Shown: piece by piece, positions 26,783 through 36,921 of the stretch
Numbering within the stretch: the stretch's first letter is position 1
How the letters are laid out: the number at the start of each line of letters is the position of its first letter
NCBI RefSeq assembly: GCF_901000735.1
Contig: NC_081544.1
Span: 32,935,235-32,999,234, forward strand
From: Corylus avellana
Taxonomy: Eukaryota; Streptophyta; Magnoliopsida; Fagales; Betulaceae
DNA length: 64,000 nucleotides
Direction of reading: 5' to 3'
Position numbers and translations under genes: made by a program
The notes under the pieces: model-generated
What the model was told of the DNA's origin: nothing
What the model saw: the letters and a program-made list of their open reading frames with translations, nothing else
The model's database searches: none

Positions 26783-27752
26783 TAATGATATACAAGAAGA
26801 AAGGAAAAAACCAAAAAAGTCTTTACATAACGTGTAACTTATATATTATTAATTCTATAAAATGTAATTTTAAGGTGCTAAAGCGTTAAAATCAATAATT
26901 GAGGTGAGGGCCATACACACTAGCTTAATACAATAGTTGATTAAAGTCTTTCTTTAAAACAAAAAAACAAAACAACAATAGTTAAAGTCTATGCCTCATA
27001 GGATAAGACTGAAATGCTGGTAGGCCCCATCTAGTGGACACGTCTAACTACCAAACGGGTGAAGCAATTTAATGATATGAATTGGAAGGAACGCGTTCAC
27101 ACGCCCACTAAAATCCATATATAAAAAAAAACAATAAAGTAATAACAAAATCCGGTATGTTGTTCATAGATGGACGTCTACCAACCATACCGCACTGCAC
27201 AAAGGTAGCACGAAACTTGCACCACTTAAAAAAAGAAAAGAAAAGCACCAGCACATTGGTTGGTCAATCTTGCACTTCTCCTTCCACTTTCTAGAGTGGT
27301 GATTTAATCGGTCTCTACTTCCCATTTATCTCGTGGATACTTTCTTTTAAAAACATAAAAAATTGGATTAGAATTAATTATTTCAATCAATTTATTCTAA
27401 TTGACATGTCTTTAGTGTAGGAGATGTGTTTACATGTATTTCATAATCATATGCTTGAAAGACATGTTACATTTTCAGCTAATTCTATTAAAAATGCATA
27501 TACAAATTTCATAATCCAAGAGTTCGTGTCAATTTAATTGTCTAAGTTGTAGCGAGCTTGTTATTGTCCCATATACAAGGAAACCAAAGCCGAAGTACAA
27601 GTGAATTCTCCTTTTGTCTTCAATGTTTTTTTTTCCTGTATATAATGAATGCTGTCTCCACTTTACAACTTATGGAAGTCCAATAGGATCAGAATATTAT
27701 CAACTATATGAAAAATATATACTTTTAGTGGTTTCAACTTAGGTATGAGTTA
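26783..27752. other. Spacer between two MITEs, no gene seen
   Basis: AT-rich. Nothing like DUF569 exon 2 or 3 was found here on the + strand, which bears on the status of the 25399 copy. Confidence 0.4.
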
Positions 27753-28183
27753 TTAAATTTAGGGGAAACTACATTTTGCTCCCATGAACTACAACGTCTT
27801 TGTACTTTTCCCTCATGAATTACCAATTGTGATACCGACCCTATGAATTACCATTTTGTGCTCAAAACTCTCATTCTGTCAGTCAAAGGCCCATTCCGTC
27901 AGTCAAATGCGTTAACTTAGACGATTTACCATTCACTTTGCCCCATGAATTACAATTCATTGTCACTTTATTTTCATGAACTATAACATATTGTTATTTT
28001 GCTCCCATGAACTATAGTGCATTGTCACTTTGACCGACTGAGTTAACGCCTTTGACTGACGGAAGGGGCCTTTGACTGCAAAATGGTAGTTCATGGTATC
28101 GGGTGTCAAGTTAATAGTTTATAGGCCAAAGTGAAAATGCGTTATAGTTCATGGAGGCAAAATGTAGTTTTCCCTTAAATTTA
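27753..28183. mobile_element. Mutator-type MITE with 9-bp target duplication
   Basis: The element at 27762-28174 (413 bases) begins GGGGAAACTACATTTTGCTC and ends GCAAAATGTAGTTTTCCC, a long imperfect inverted repeat. The 9-base duplication TTAAATTTA flanks it at 27753-27761 and 28175-28183. Nine-base duplications are typical of Mutator-like elements. The interior repeats the motif CATGAACTATA in both orientations and has no coding content. Confidence 0.8.
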
Positions 28184-29084
28184 TGTGCATAAAAAGTAAA
28201 ATACATGAGATTTTTACATATATGTTTAAAAATTACACATATTATCTTTCAAGGGTTTAACCTTCATTTTAAAGTTAGTCATAAGGTCAATTGAGAGTTG
28301 CGTTGCATAATTTCTGTTGCTATTTTATTCTGTGACCATAAATTGGTATATTTATCACGGTGTTTCCCTACCCATTTGTAATTGCCTAATTGGCTTCTCA
28401 AATAATATTAATTAATATTGAACCATTTTCATCTTATTTATTATTATCTCAAAAACGTTCAACATCAGTTGCATTTATAAGGAAAATGACATTGCCCCAG
28501 TACTTGAGATGGACAAATCAAGCCGTAGGCTTATCTCTGCTGATATACTTCTTGGGTTTCCAATATTTATCTGAAAAAATATAAAAATGAACAAAAAATG
28601 ATATATATCTTTAAAAAAAAAAAGAAAAAAAAAAAGAAGCCTCCACTTGATAATTGTTTTTTATTTTAAAAGGTGAAAAGTATAAATAATTTTGGGTATA
28701 TCGTTTTTTTTTTTAAAAAAAAGTATTATAAAACGAAGTGGATTCCATTTTGACTGGACCCTCGCTGGAGGGTGGACGCTGCCAAGTCAAAAGTAACGAA
28801 CCATGGTTCACACGGACACGGAACGTGTGCCATCTTGGCTGACTGGCTGGCGGTGAGGAGGAACTTTTCAGCGCCAGCCACGACACGAAACCTTAACGTA
28901 GTAAAAATAAATTGAAAGCAGCGTTAACTGTTTTCTTTGTATAAATTGCAAGGGACAAGCACATAGTCGATACGTTGAACCAGTTTTCTCTTCCTTGCTA
29001 GAAGTTTTGAAACTTACTGTTTGACACTTGTCGTTTCTTTCGTTTTAGTTTTCGCAGTTCAATTCCAACAAGTTCCGGTCCGCC
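28184..29084. other. 5' flank of the complete DUF569 gene
   Basis: AT-rich up to about 28740, then a GC-richer promoter-like part (28740-29080). CACGACACGAAACC and TATAAATTGC (28940) lie about 145 bases before the ATG; the latter could serve as a TATA box. Confidence 0.4.
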
Positions 29085-30621
29085 ATGGAACTCTTCCGCA
29101 ACGCCAAGACGGTGCGACTGCGTAGCCGCCACGATAAGTACCTGCTGGCCGAGGAGGACGAGGAGTCGGTGACTCAAGATCGGAACGGATCCTCCAAGAA
29201 CGCGCGCTGGACCGTGGAGTTCGTGCCCAACTCCGACTCCATCATCCGCCTCAAGAGCTGCTACAACAGATATCTCACCGCCTCCAACCACCCCTTCCTG
29301 CTCGGCATGACCGGTCGGAAGGTGACCCAGTCGCGGCCCCAGAGGCTTGACTCCTCGCTCGAGTGGGAGCCCGTCAGAGACGGGAACAATGTCAAGCTCA
29401 AGACCCGCTACGGCAACTTCTTGAGGGGAAATGGCGGATTGCCGCCTTGGCGGAACTCGGTGACCCACGATATTCCTCACCGGACCGCCACTCAGGATTG
29501 GATTCTCTGGCATATTGATATCCTTGACATTCACGTCCAGTCTCCGGGTGATAAACCTCCGGCTCCACAAACGCTTTCTTATTCGGATTCTTTGGATTTC
29601 CGTCCGAGCTCGCCTTCTTTGGTTTCCATCATATCCGAGAAATTTTCGAGACAACAGGTTTGAGATTTTCACAATAAAGCGTGCAACTTTTTTATTTGGG
29701 GAAATAAAAATTGTTAATTTTGTGTGTATGATTCTGCAGTCGACCGACTCTAATGTGAGTTCGCCACCCAAGGTGGATGGGAGGACTATATACTACCATG
29801 TAGCTGAGGAGAATGGTGATGTGGACGATGACACTGTGGAGGGGTATTCTTTTACTTTCAAGGGGAATGGGGTTGATGAATTGACTCGTAAATTGAAGGA
29901 AGAGACAGGGTTGGATGGTGTCATTGTGTGTACTCGCAGTCCCTTGAATGGAAAGCTTTATCCCCTTCGCTTGCAGCTCCCTCCAAATACGATTATGCAT
30001 GTCGTTCTGGTTCTTTCTTCTTCAGAAGGTGAGTTTTTACCTTGATTTCGTTCGGTCTTTCCTCAACTCTAAATCAATTTTTACTTGGTAAATATATTAG
30101 ATTACCCTATTAGCTTGTATTAAACTCAGAATGCTAGATAGGTTGCTGGATCTGTTCAGCATCATAGTCTACATATTTGTGTCCTGTTTGGCTGTTGGGA
30201 AGGCAGAGTAAAAGGTTCAAGTTTTGCAATATTATTGGGTTGAGGGTGTGCTAGTTGTATGATTACAAATGATCTGATCTGATTCCCTATATCTTCTTAA
30301 TTATCAACCAAATGAAGCATAAAAGTTCAACAACCCCATGCTTTGTGGAGCTAAATAGGTATAAGGTTATTTCATCTCTATTTACTTGCCTTAACATATC
30401 AGGTGAGGAGATGAATTTGAGTATATTGTAGACACAATAGGTAAAAAGGCTAATTGTCAGCAGTTTAGATCATTTTTAACTTTATACAAAAATCACTCTG
30501 TTCTTTTCTTCTTTTTTCAAGTTTTTCATTGCCCCATTTCCATTTTTTTGCCTTACATTCTCTTCCTTTTTTTTTTGGTGCATCAGTGGCAGAGGAGTTT
30601 GCAAAACAAGGTTTATTATAA
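29085..30621 (+). CDS. DUF569 (fascin-like fold) protein, complete three-exon gene
   Basis: Exons 29085-29657, 29740-30028 and 30587-30621 join to 298 residues, normal for the family. Exon 1 holds the beta-trefoil DUF569 domain (MELFRNAKTVRLRSRHDKYL, RNGSSKNARWTVEF, FLLGMTGRKV, GGLPPWRNSVTHD, TQDWILWHID) and a Ser-rich linker. Exon 2 holds the second conserved domain (GRTIYYHVAEENGDVDD, GYSFTFKGNGVDELTRKL, PLNGKLYPLRLQLPP). Exon 3 supplies only EVAEEFAKQGLL and the stop. The fold resembles actin-crosslinking proteins, but no biochemical role is firmly known. The tiny last exon is easy to miss; without it the frame would read into the intron to a stop near 30045. Confidence 0.88.
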
Positions 30622-31943
30622 CAAGAATCGCGTGGACTATTACAGTTTTGTTGAGAATATATGCACGAGTGTTCTGTACATTCTGGTTCAGGCCTGTTCA
30701 CATGCCACCCCAAAGCAATCAGAACAGGTTGCCCGTCTCACCTGCTGTGTTTTTGCCGGGTGTATACAATTGATGTGAGAGAACTAGAAGCACTTGTGGG
30801 CGTTTGCTGTGATGGAGAGTCACATAAGAGCACTAGAAACGCCATCAAAGATTATGTTGTATACTTTCTTCACGCTTCTCTGCTTTAGATATTCCTTGGC
30901 AGTAAAATCTGGTATTTACAAATTTATAGTTTGAGACAAAGGCCTTTTGTTCTTCTTGGCATGTGTTATTTTGGCACAAATTATTTAGAGTTTTGTCCAA
31001 TTGAATTATTGATCTGAAGATGAGATTGGAATGAATTTTGTGATCATGGTGAAGACGCGTCTATGTAAAGAGAAAATCTATCCGTCTCTCCGTGTCTTGC
31101 ATCTGGTGGTTGAAACTTGAAAGGACTCCCCCCCCACATGGTAGTTTCTCATTATCTTGCTTCATGTGTGAGCAAGGATTGGGTCATAAAGTGACAGTGA
31201 CAGTGATTGTGAAATCCCGAAGGATGATGATAATATTACGCGGGGACATTATGAATTCATAAGCTCTGGGAAACTGCCACAATTTAAGGCATGTTTTTAG
31301 CAATAATTTGGACATGCAAGGGGCCCCTCATAGAATCATAGCATACAGAATAGTCATACAAAATAGCTTAACTTGCGGCGGCATTGAAGGAGGCTAGACA
31401 TGTGGGGGAGGGGGAACTGGGGAAGCCACCAAATACTTAGAAATGAGAATGGCTAATAATGCTGTTCTTCTACTTCTTTTAAAAAAGAAAAAAATAAAAA
31501 GAAAGTAGTGTAATACACGGCGCGAAGAGTAGTATTACTTTATGAGAATTGAATTAACGAATTAACGTTTGTTTTACGCTCGCTAATGAAATGTTTTTAA
31601 GTAGTTTTCTATGTCAATTATTAAAAATAAAAATAAAATAAAATTCAATCGGTATAAAATAAGGGTAAAGAGTAGCATTACTCTTAACATACTATAAGGT
31701 TGTAATTCTGATACAAGATCTGTTCTAAAATGAACAATTAAGGCTGTCAATTCTCTTTTAAACAAAAATTTGAAGCTTTCAATTATATAATGCATTTGAG
31801 TTCATTGCACCATATAAACGAACATGTCGACCGACAAACAATATAATATCACAGGAGAACATGTGCATCATCAAGCCAGGATGTATTTTACTCTACTCTC
31901 ACTAAAAACAAAGCTCTCCAAATTCTCTAACCTTAAAATACCA
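30622..31943. other. Convergent spacer between DUF569 and PPR genes
   Basis: AT-rich with a C8 run near 31130. No gene or structured element was recognised. Contains the 3' ends of both neighbouring transcripts. Confidence 0.4.
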
Positions 31944-33788
31944 TCACCAATAATCCATGCAAGAACAGCTGCCATCTTTAAAATGATGAAACCGAGCACG
32001 ATCTCTCACAATAATCTCCACGTTATAGATTCTAGAGATTAATTTGGTGACCTTGTGGCAGTCATCACACACCCGAAGATTCTTAAATATACGTATAGGC
32101 ATGCCTGGTTTCAAGCTTAAGAGCCCGAAAGCAATGGCAAGTCTCTCACTGTGCAGCCTTAGAGCATGTTGTTTTTCACCAATGAGCTCATCAATCAATG
32201 GCGCTTGAGAAACGTCAGGTACATGCCCTACTGATTCTAGTCTTTCTTTAATCACATCCAAAACCTGATATATTTCTTTGGTTTGAGGATGAGATGTGTC
32301 CCCAGCAAGAAACTCGTGAGAAGTACCATCTATCTCTATTGAACTACAACCAGGCTCTTTCGTTACACCCTTATCGGTCATCAATTTCCTAATCAAACCA
32401 ACATCATCCCACCGGCGAGCCGATGCATACACTCTGGACAAAAGCACATAAACACCACTACTATCATCTCCTTCTGATTCAAGGATTTGTGAGGCCATTT
32501 CTTCACTAAGCTCTACACCTGCATTCTTCTTGCAGCAAGCATCAAGAAGACTCCTCCAAATTACAACATCAGGCTTAATGGGCATATCTGACACCAACTT
32601 CAGAGCTTCATCAATGAGCCCAGCACGAGCAAGAAGATCTACAAGGCATCCATAGTGCTGTAATTGGGGTTCTATCTTGTACTCGGTAATCATCATATCA
32701 AAATACTGACGGCCCTCGCTTACAAGGCCTCCGTGGTTACATGCGCCCAAGACACCAACAAACGTGATCGAATCAGGCACAAACCTCTCTGTTCTAACCA
32801 TACGGTCAAAATACTGCAATGCTGCCTTAGCCTTCCCATGCATCGCTAACCCCATAATCATTGAATTCCACGAATTTACATCGCGTTTAGGCATCCTCTC
32901 AAAGACTTGCTGAGCGATTTCCCATGACCCACATTTGCAGTACATATCCACCAAGCAATTGTTCACCAAAACATCACCAACCATTTCAGCACGACAGTTT
33001 CTCAACAAACAAGCATGAGCCCACATCCCCAAAGACACAGCACCCAGACCAGCACAAGCCCTAATAACACTCTGCATCGTATACCCATCAGGCTCAAACA
33101 TGTTCTGCATCTCACCAAACAGTTTCAATGCAGTATCAAACTCTCCTAGCCGAACACAGGCATCAATTATGGCATTCCATGAAACCACGCTCCTTTCAGG
33201 CATAGTTTCAAATATTTTCTGTGCTAAATCCAGACACCCACAAGTACCATATAAATGAATCAGACTGTTATTAATATACACATCCGACTCATACCCAAGT
33301 TTCAAAAGCTGGGCATGCACCTGCCGCCCTTCAAACAGCGCAAACAAATACGCGCACGCTTTCAAAACAAACGGATACGTATGCTTATCTGGCATCACAA
33401 TTCCTTCTTCCAACATTCTATAATATAGCAGTATGGCCTCCTCCTTGCGCTCAGAGCTTCGTGCATAAGCCCTTATGAGAGTGTTCCAGACGAACGAATT
33501 GGGGTTCTCTATTTGATCGAAAACCCGGCAGGCGTAGTCGATGTCAGCCAGAGACGAGAAGTGTAGAATTCGGCTATAGAGAAAAAGGGCGTGTGGATTG
33601 TGGGTCGTGGTAGCACGGAGCGTGTGAGCATGGATTTGTTTGAGCTGAGACATGTCCGTACACTCATTCAACAAGAGGAGAAGACGGCTGTGGCTGTGAT
33701 GGTTAGCTGAGTAGCCATTTCTGTTGTTGTTGATTGTGAACGTGGAGGGAATGTGAGGAGGTGGGCTTCGTGTGATCGTGAGAACCAT
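31944..33788 (-). CDS. CRR28: PPR protein of the PLS-DYW class, CRR28 orthologue
   Basis: An intronless frame of 614 residues from the second Met (MVLTITRSPPPHIPS). An in-frame Met 22 codons upstream (33854) would extend it, but the shorter start resembles the known N-terminus better and leaves a basic, Ser/Thr-rich organelle transit region. PPR repeats follow (SFVWNTLIRAYARS, CGCLDLAQKIFETMPERSVV, PDGYTMQSVIRACAGLG, KRDVNSWNSMIMGLAMHG). Then come the E domain (GCSSIEIDGTSHEFLAGDTS) and a DYW deaminase domain with HSERLAIAFGLL (HxE zinc site), CDDCH and the terminal DYW. CRR28 in Arabidopsis edits chloroplast ndhB and ndhD transcripts. Similarity runs along the whole protein, so orthology is likely. 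Confidence 0.88.
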   Translation of the reverse strand: MVLTITRSPPPHIPSTFTINNNRNGYSANHHSHSRLLLLLNECTDMSQLKQIHAHTLRATTTHNPHALFLYSRILHFSSLADIDYACRVFDQIENPNSFVWNTLIRAYARSSERKEEAILLYYRMLEEGIVMPDKHTYPFVLKACAYLFALFEGRQVHAQLLKLGYESDVYINNSLIHLYGTCGCLDLAQKIFETMPERSVVSWNAIIDACVRLGEFDTALKLFGEMQNMFEPDGYTMQSVIRACAGLGAVSLGMWAHACLLRNCRAEMVGDVLVNNCLVDMYCKCGSWEIAQQVFERMPKRDVNSWNSMIMGLAMHGKAKAALQYFDRMVRTERFVPDSITFVGVLGACNHGGLVSEGRQYFDMMITEYKIEPQLQHYGCLVDLLARAGLIDEALKLVSDMPIKPDVVIWRSLLDACCKKNAGVELSEEMASQILESEGDDSSGVYVLLSRVYASARRWDDVGLIRKLMTDKGVTKEPGCSSIEIDGTSHEFLAGDTSHPQTKEIYQVLDVIKERLESVGHVPDVSQAPLIDELIGEKQHALRLHSERLAIAFGLLSLKPGMPIRIFKNLRVCDDCHKVTKLISRIYNVEIIVRDRARFHHFKDGSCSCMDYW

Positions 33789-34509
33789 CGCCACATTCAC
33801 AGGCTCACTATCGTACCAGAGATTGACCAAACCAAAGACCCGACTTTCATTCAACTCTCATTCTCAGGGCTTAGCCAACGGAATAACGTATTGGAGCCGT
33901 TATGGGATCACACTTGGGAAGTTTTCTTTTTTTGTGGTCATCATTGAACATTGCTCATTTTTCATATCCAATCTACTGTACCATCGCCTCCTTCCTATCC
34001 CCCTATCTGATCCATCGTTGGTTGAGTAATGTCATATGTATTATTTTTTATTTTACAATTGTTTATTATTTATTTTATTTATCAATGATTAATTCAAAAA
34101 TTGTAGGTATTTTTTTTTTTTTTTTAAAGTGTTTTTGGATTTATGGGATTTTTTACATTAATACTTAGTTCAAAATATATGGTTGAAAGTCGAAATTAAC
34201 AGCATTCAAATATATGGACCTATCAGATCCAAATACTTTCACTTGTTCCACTTTTTTACACTTATTTTTTTATCGTTGGCATGATTTGTTTTAAGTATTT
34301 TTTTTGTTTAAATAATTGACAAGAGAAATTACTTAAAACACTCTAAATTAGCTTATATGAATCCTGCCTTCAGTGCCAAGCCCAATCTAGCAGGGGATCG
34401 GGATGTCAACGTGGCCCATCATCTAGGGAGGCGGCATGGTCAATGGATATCATGGTCCTGGGACCATGCGCCTGAAGTGAAAAGAGGAGGCTCGGGATAG
34501 CGACCGCCC
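33789..34509. other. PPR 5' flank and retroelement-like segment
   Basis: The first 250 bases are the PPR gene's 5' flank. About 34370-34509 (CAGGGGATCGGGATGTCAACG ... GGCTCGGGATAGCGACCGCC) is GC-richer and unlike its flanks. It may be an internal part of another copy of the TRIM family that follows. No gene was seen. Confidence 0.35.
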
Positions 34510-35255
34510 TGTTGGGATTATTCCACATCGGTTGTGGAAGGAGTTGATGATCACTTTATAAGTGTGAGGAAAAGCCTCATCCCTCGAGCTAGTTTTTGGG
34601 GTTGATAAATGCTCAAGACCATCATAATACTGGTATCAGAGCTCAGGTTTATCAATAAGTCTCAGCCCAACAGTCCACGGGAGAAACAGGTTGTCGCTGC
34701 TCCGACCCAAGGCCCGATGTGTGAGGGGGAGATTGTTGGGGTTATCTCACATCAGTGGCGGAGCCAGCTATTTAACATTGGGGGTGCCGCCAAAATTTTT
34801 TTTGCGTCTTAAAAATTTTTTTCACCCTAAAAATTTGGTAATTCACACAATATATGCATCACAAAAAATATTTATAAAAGTTCATACATATGTGCTGAAA
34901 AGTGGTATGTAAAATTATAATTTTTTTTTTTTTTAGGGTGCTGTGGGTTTAAAAAAAAAAAATAAATAAAATTTTAGAAATCCTTGGGGGTGCGGCGTGC
35001 GGGAGACTGCCGAAGGGTTGCTAAAATTGTAATTTTTTTTTTTTTTTTAACCTAGGGTCCCGTGGGTTAAAAAAAAAAAAAAAAAAAATTTAAATCCTTG
35101 GGGGTGCCGTGGCGCCCCCAAATACCACGTGGATCCGCCACTGTCTCACATCGATTGTAGAAGGGGCTGGTGGTCACTTTATAAGTGTGAAGGAAAACCT
35201 CACCTCTTGAGTTACCACCAGTCTCTTCCACAACCGATGTAGAATAACCCCAACA
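34510..35255 (+). mobile_element. TRIM-type LTR element, right LTR broken
   Basis: Left LTR about 34510-34630 begins TGTTGGGATTATTCCACATC and contains CACTTTATAAGTGTGAGG. A primer-binding site TGGTATCAGAGC (34631-34642, initiator-tRNA-Met type) follows directly. The roughly 90-base interior ends in a purine tract GTGTGAGGGGGAGA (about 34720-34733). The right LTR starts at 34734 (TGTTGGGGTTATCTCACATC), is split by a hAT insertion (34753-35143) and resumes to about 35213. From 35214 to 35255 lies an inverted copy of the LTR start (reverse complement TGTTGGGGTTATTCTACATC). There is no coding capacity, as expected for TRIMs. Confidence 0.75.
34745..35151. mobile_element. hAT MITE nested in the TRIM LTR, 8-bp target duplication
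   Basis: The element at 34753-35143 (391 bases) starts CAGTGGCGGAGCCA and ends TGGATCCGCCACTG, an inverted terminal repeat. The 8-base duplication TCTCACAT lies at 34745-34752 and 35144-35151. Removing the element and one duplication restores a continuous LTR. The first 150 bases inside (AATTCACACAATATATGCATC and neighbours) match the element at 62214. No coding content remains. Confidence 0.92.
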
Positions 35256-36921
35256 CACTCGGGTGTATCAAAGTGCTCAGTATGGGAATTTGGGAACAAG
35301 CATGGAAAGATATCAACATCTACCATTCACGAGATATGCAATAACAACGTGGCAAAGATCTGGTAATGCTTCAATCACTTAAAAATCCCAGATTTCCAAC
35401 AAAGTTACCATTTTTAGCTCCAACAACTTGGCTTATAAATACACCCATGTACGAAGTATGGAGGTACGCAATATTCTTCTTGGAGTTTATACAAGAACGA
35501 ATTTAATCATTGGAGGAGGATCTGTCCGAACACTACTCGACAAGTTCTGTTAACCATTGAACTGTGTTGCAGATACGAGAAGAAGCGCTAAGAAATGCAT
35601 CAGAGAAGCACTTGTGTCCACCATACCGGAAACTATCATTAACACATGCGACCAATAATATTACTCTAAATACAAATATAACCTGGAGAACATCAAATGA
35701 CTCCAATATTGAGTCTATATTATAGCAAAGAATGTTTATTATACTATTTACAGCTCATTTAAGGTGCTAACTATTGGATACCTGCCAGTAACAATGAAGG
35801 TCAACATATCTGAACCAATATTATTTGTCAAGTTTGAATTTCTTAAATATTGATTATTATTTTTTAAATAAACGATAGATTTTTATCACCTCAACATACA
35901 ACTTAATAAATAAAACCTAATGAATTTTAAAAAAATAAAATAAATAATGAATCTCTAAATATGATAATTACTGAATTGGTAAAATATGGATCTAAGATTT
36001 TTAAAATATATTATTCTTCCAAAACAGACGCATAGCTCCGAGAATCAAACAGCTAGTTGGTGGTGGTTTTATTATGATAGATCTCATATATCTCAAAAAT
36101 AATGAAAACCAGGGGAGGGTTTATAGGCGTAAAGGGCGGGGGAATTAATTAATAAAAAAATGAAAAACGGTGTCGTGTAGCTGACATATTGACATATTGC
36201 GTATCGAAATGATTCCACTCGCTCTCTCCGCGACTATCCACCAGATTCCGTGTAACTGTATTTTGAAACTCTTCCAACTGAAGATACTCTCCAGCTATTA
36301 CTAATACTTCACTGCACGTTCTCATTTTAATATTATAATTTTTTTATTTTTTTTTTCCATTTTAATATTACAAAATACTGCTCCTGATAACCTAACACAC
36401 CTGTTACCTAATACAATGTAAAACGCCATAAAACAAGTAAAAACTAAAATAGGAAACGATTGATTTTTCGTTTAAATTTTCAAATAGTTTTAATAGAAAA
36501 TTGAATTAAAAAAATGTGTATTTACTTTACACGAAATACGTAACAGTTTTATAAATTAAATTAACAAAAATATTCTGAAATGAAAAAATAAAAATAAAAA
36601 ATTGAATAATGGAATTTATGATTTGTCAGTATTATCTGTCCCAGTTACTGATGGACTTTCATGAATTTTCCAATACCACAACTGTTACACAAACATTCCC
36701 CTTGGAAGAATATCCCGAGACGCGTATCAAAACCGTGGCCACTACTCCTAACCGCGTTTGCTTTGGCTTTGTTGACAACGGCCGACTCGCCGGTTTCTCA
36801 GTCGGACCTCGGTTGAAATTTCGTGAACATTCACATTGATTGGAATATAACGATCGTATAAACAATCAGAGGAGTCGCAGATTTGTGAGACTTTGAGAGA
36901 ATCAAAGGGAGAAAAGTAGAG
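35256..36921. other. Spacer upstream of the DnaJ gene
   Basis: About 35260-35640 has the look of an LTR (CTTATAAATACACCC TATA-like motif, then ATTGGAGGAGGATCTGTCC), but no partner LTR or primer site was found. The rest is AT-rich. The last 80 bases (AATCAAAGGGAGAAAAGTAGAG) are the DnaJ 5' UTR. Confidence 0.35.

Noticed and set aside
33789..33854. Upstream in-frame Met of the PPR gene as the true start
   Set aside because: The 22 extra residues do not resemble CRR28 N-termini; the second Met does. Kept only as an alternative.
35260..35640. Solo LTR of a larger retrotransposon
   Set aside because: Has a TATA-like motif and LTR look, but no defined ends, target duplication or partner.
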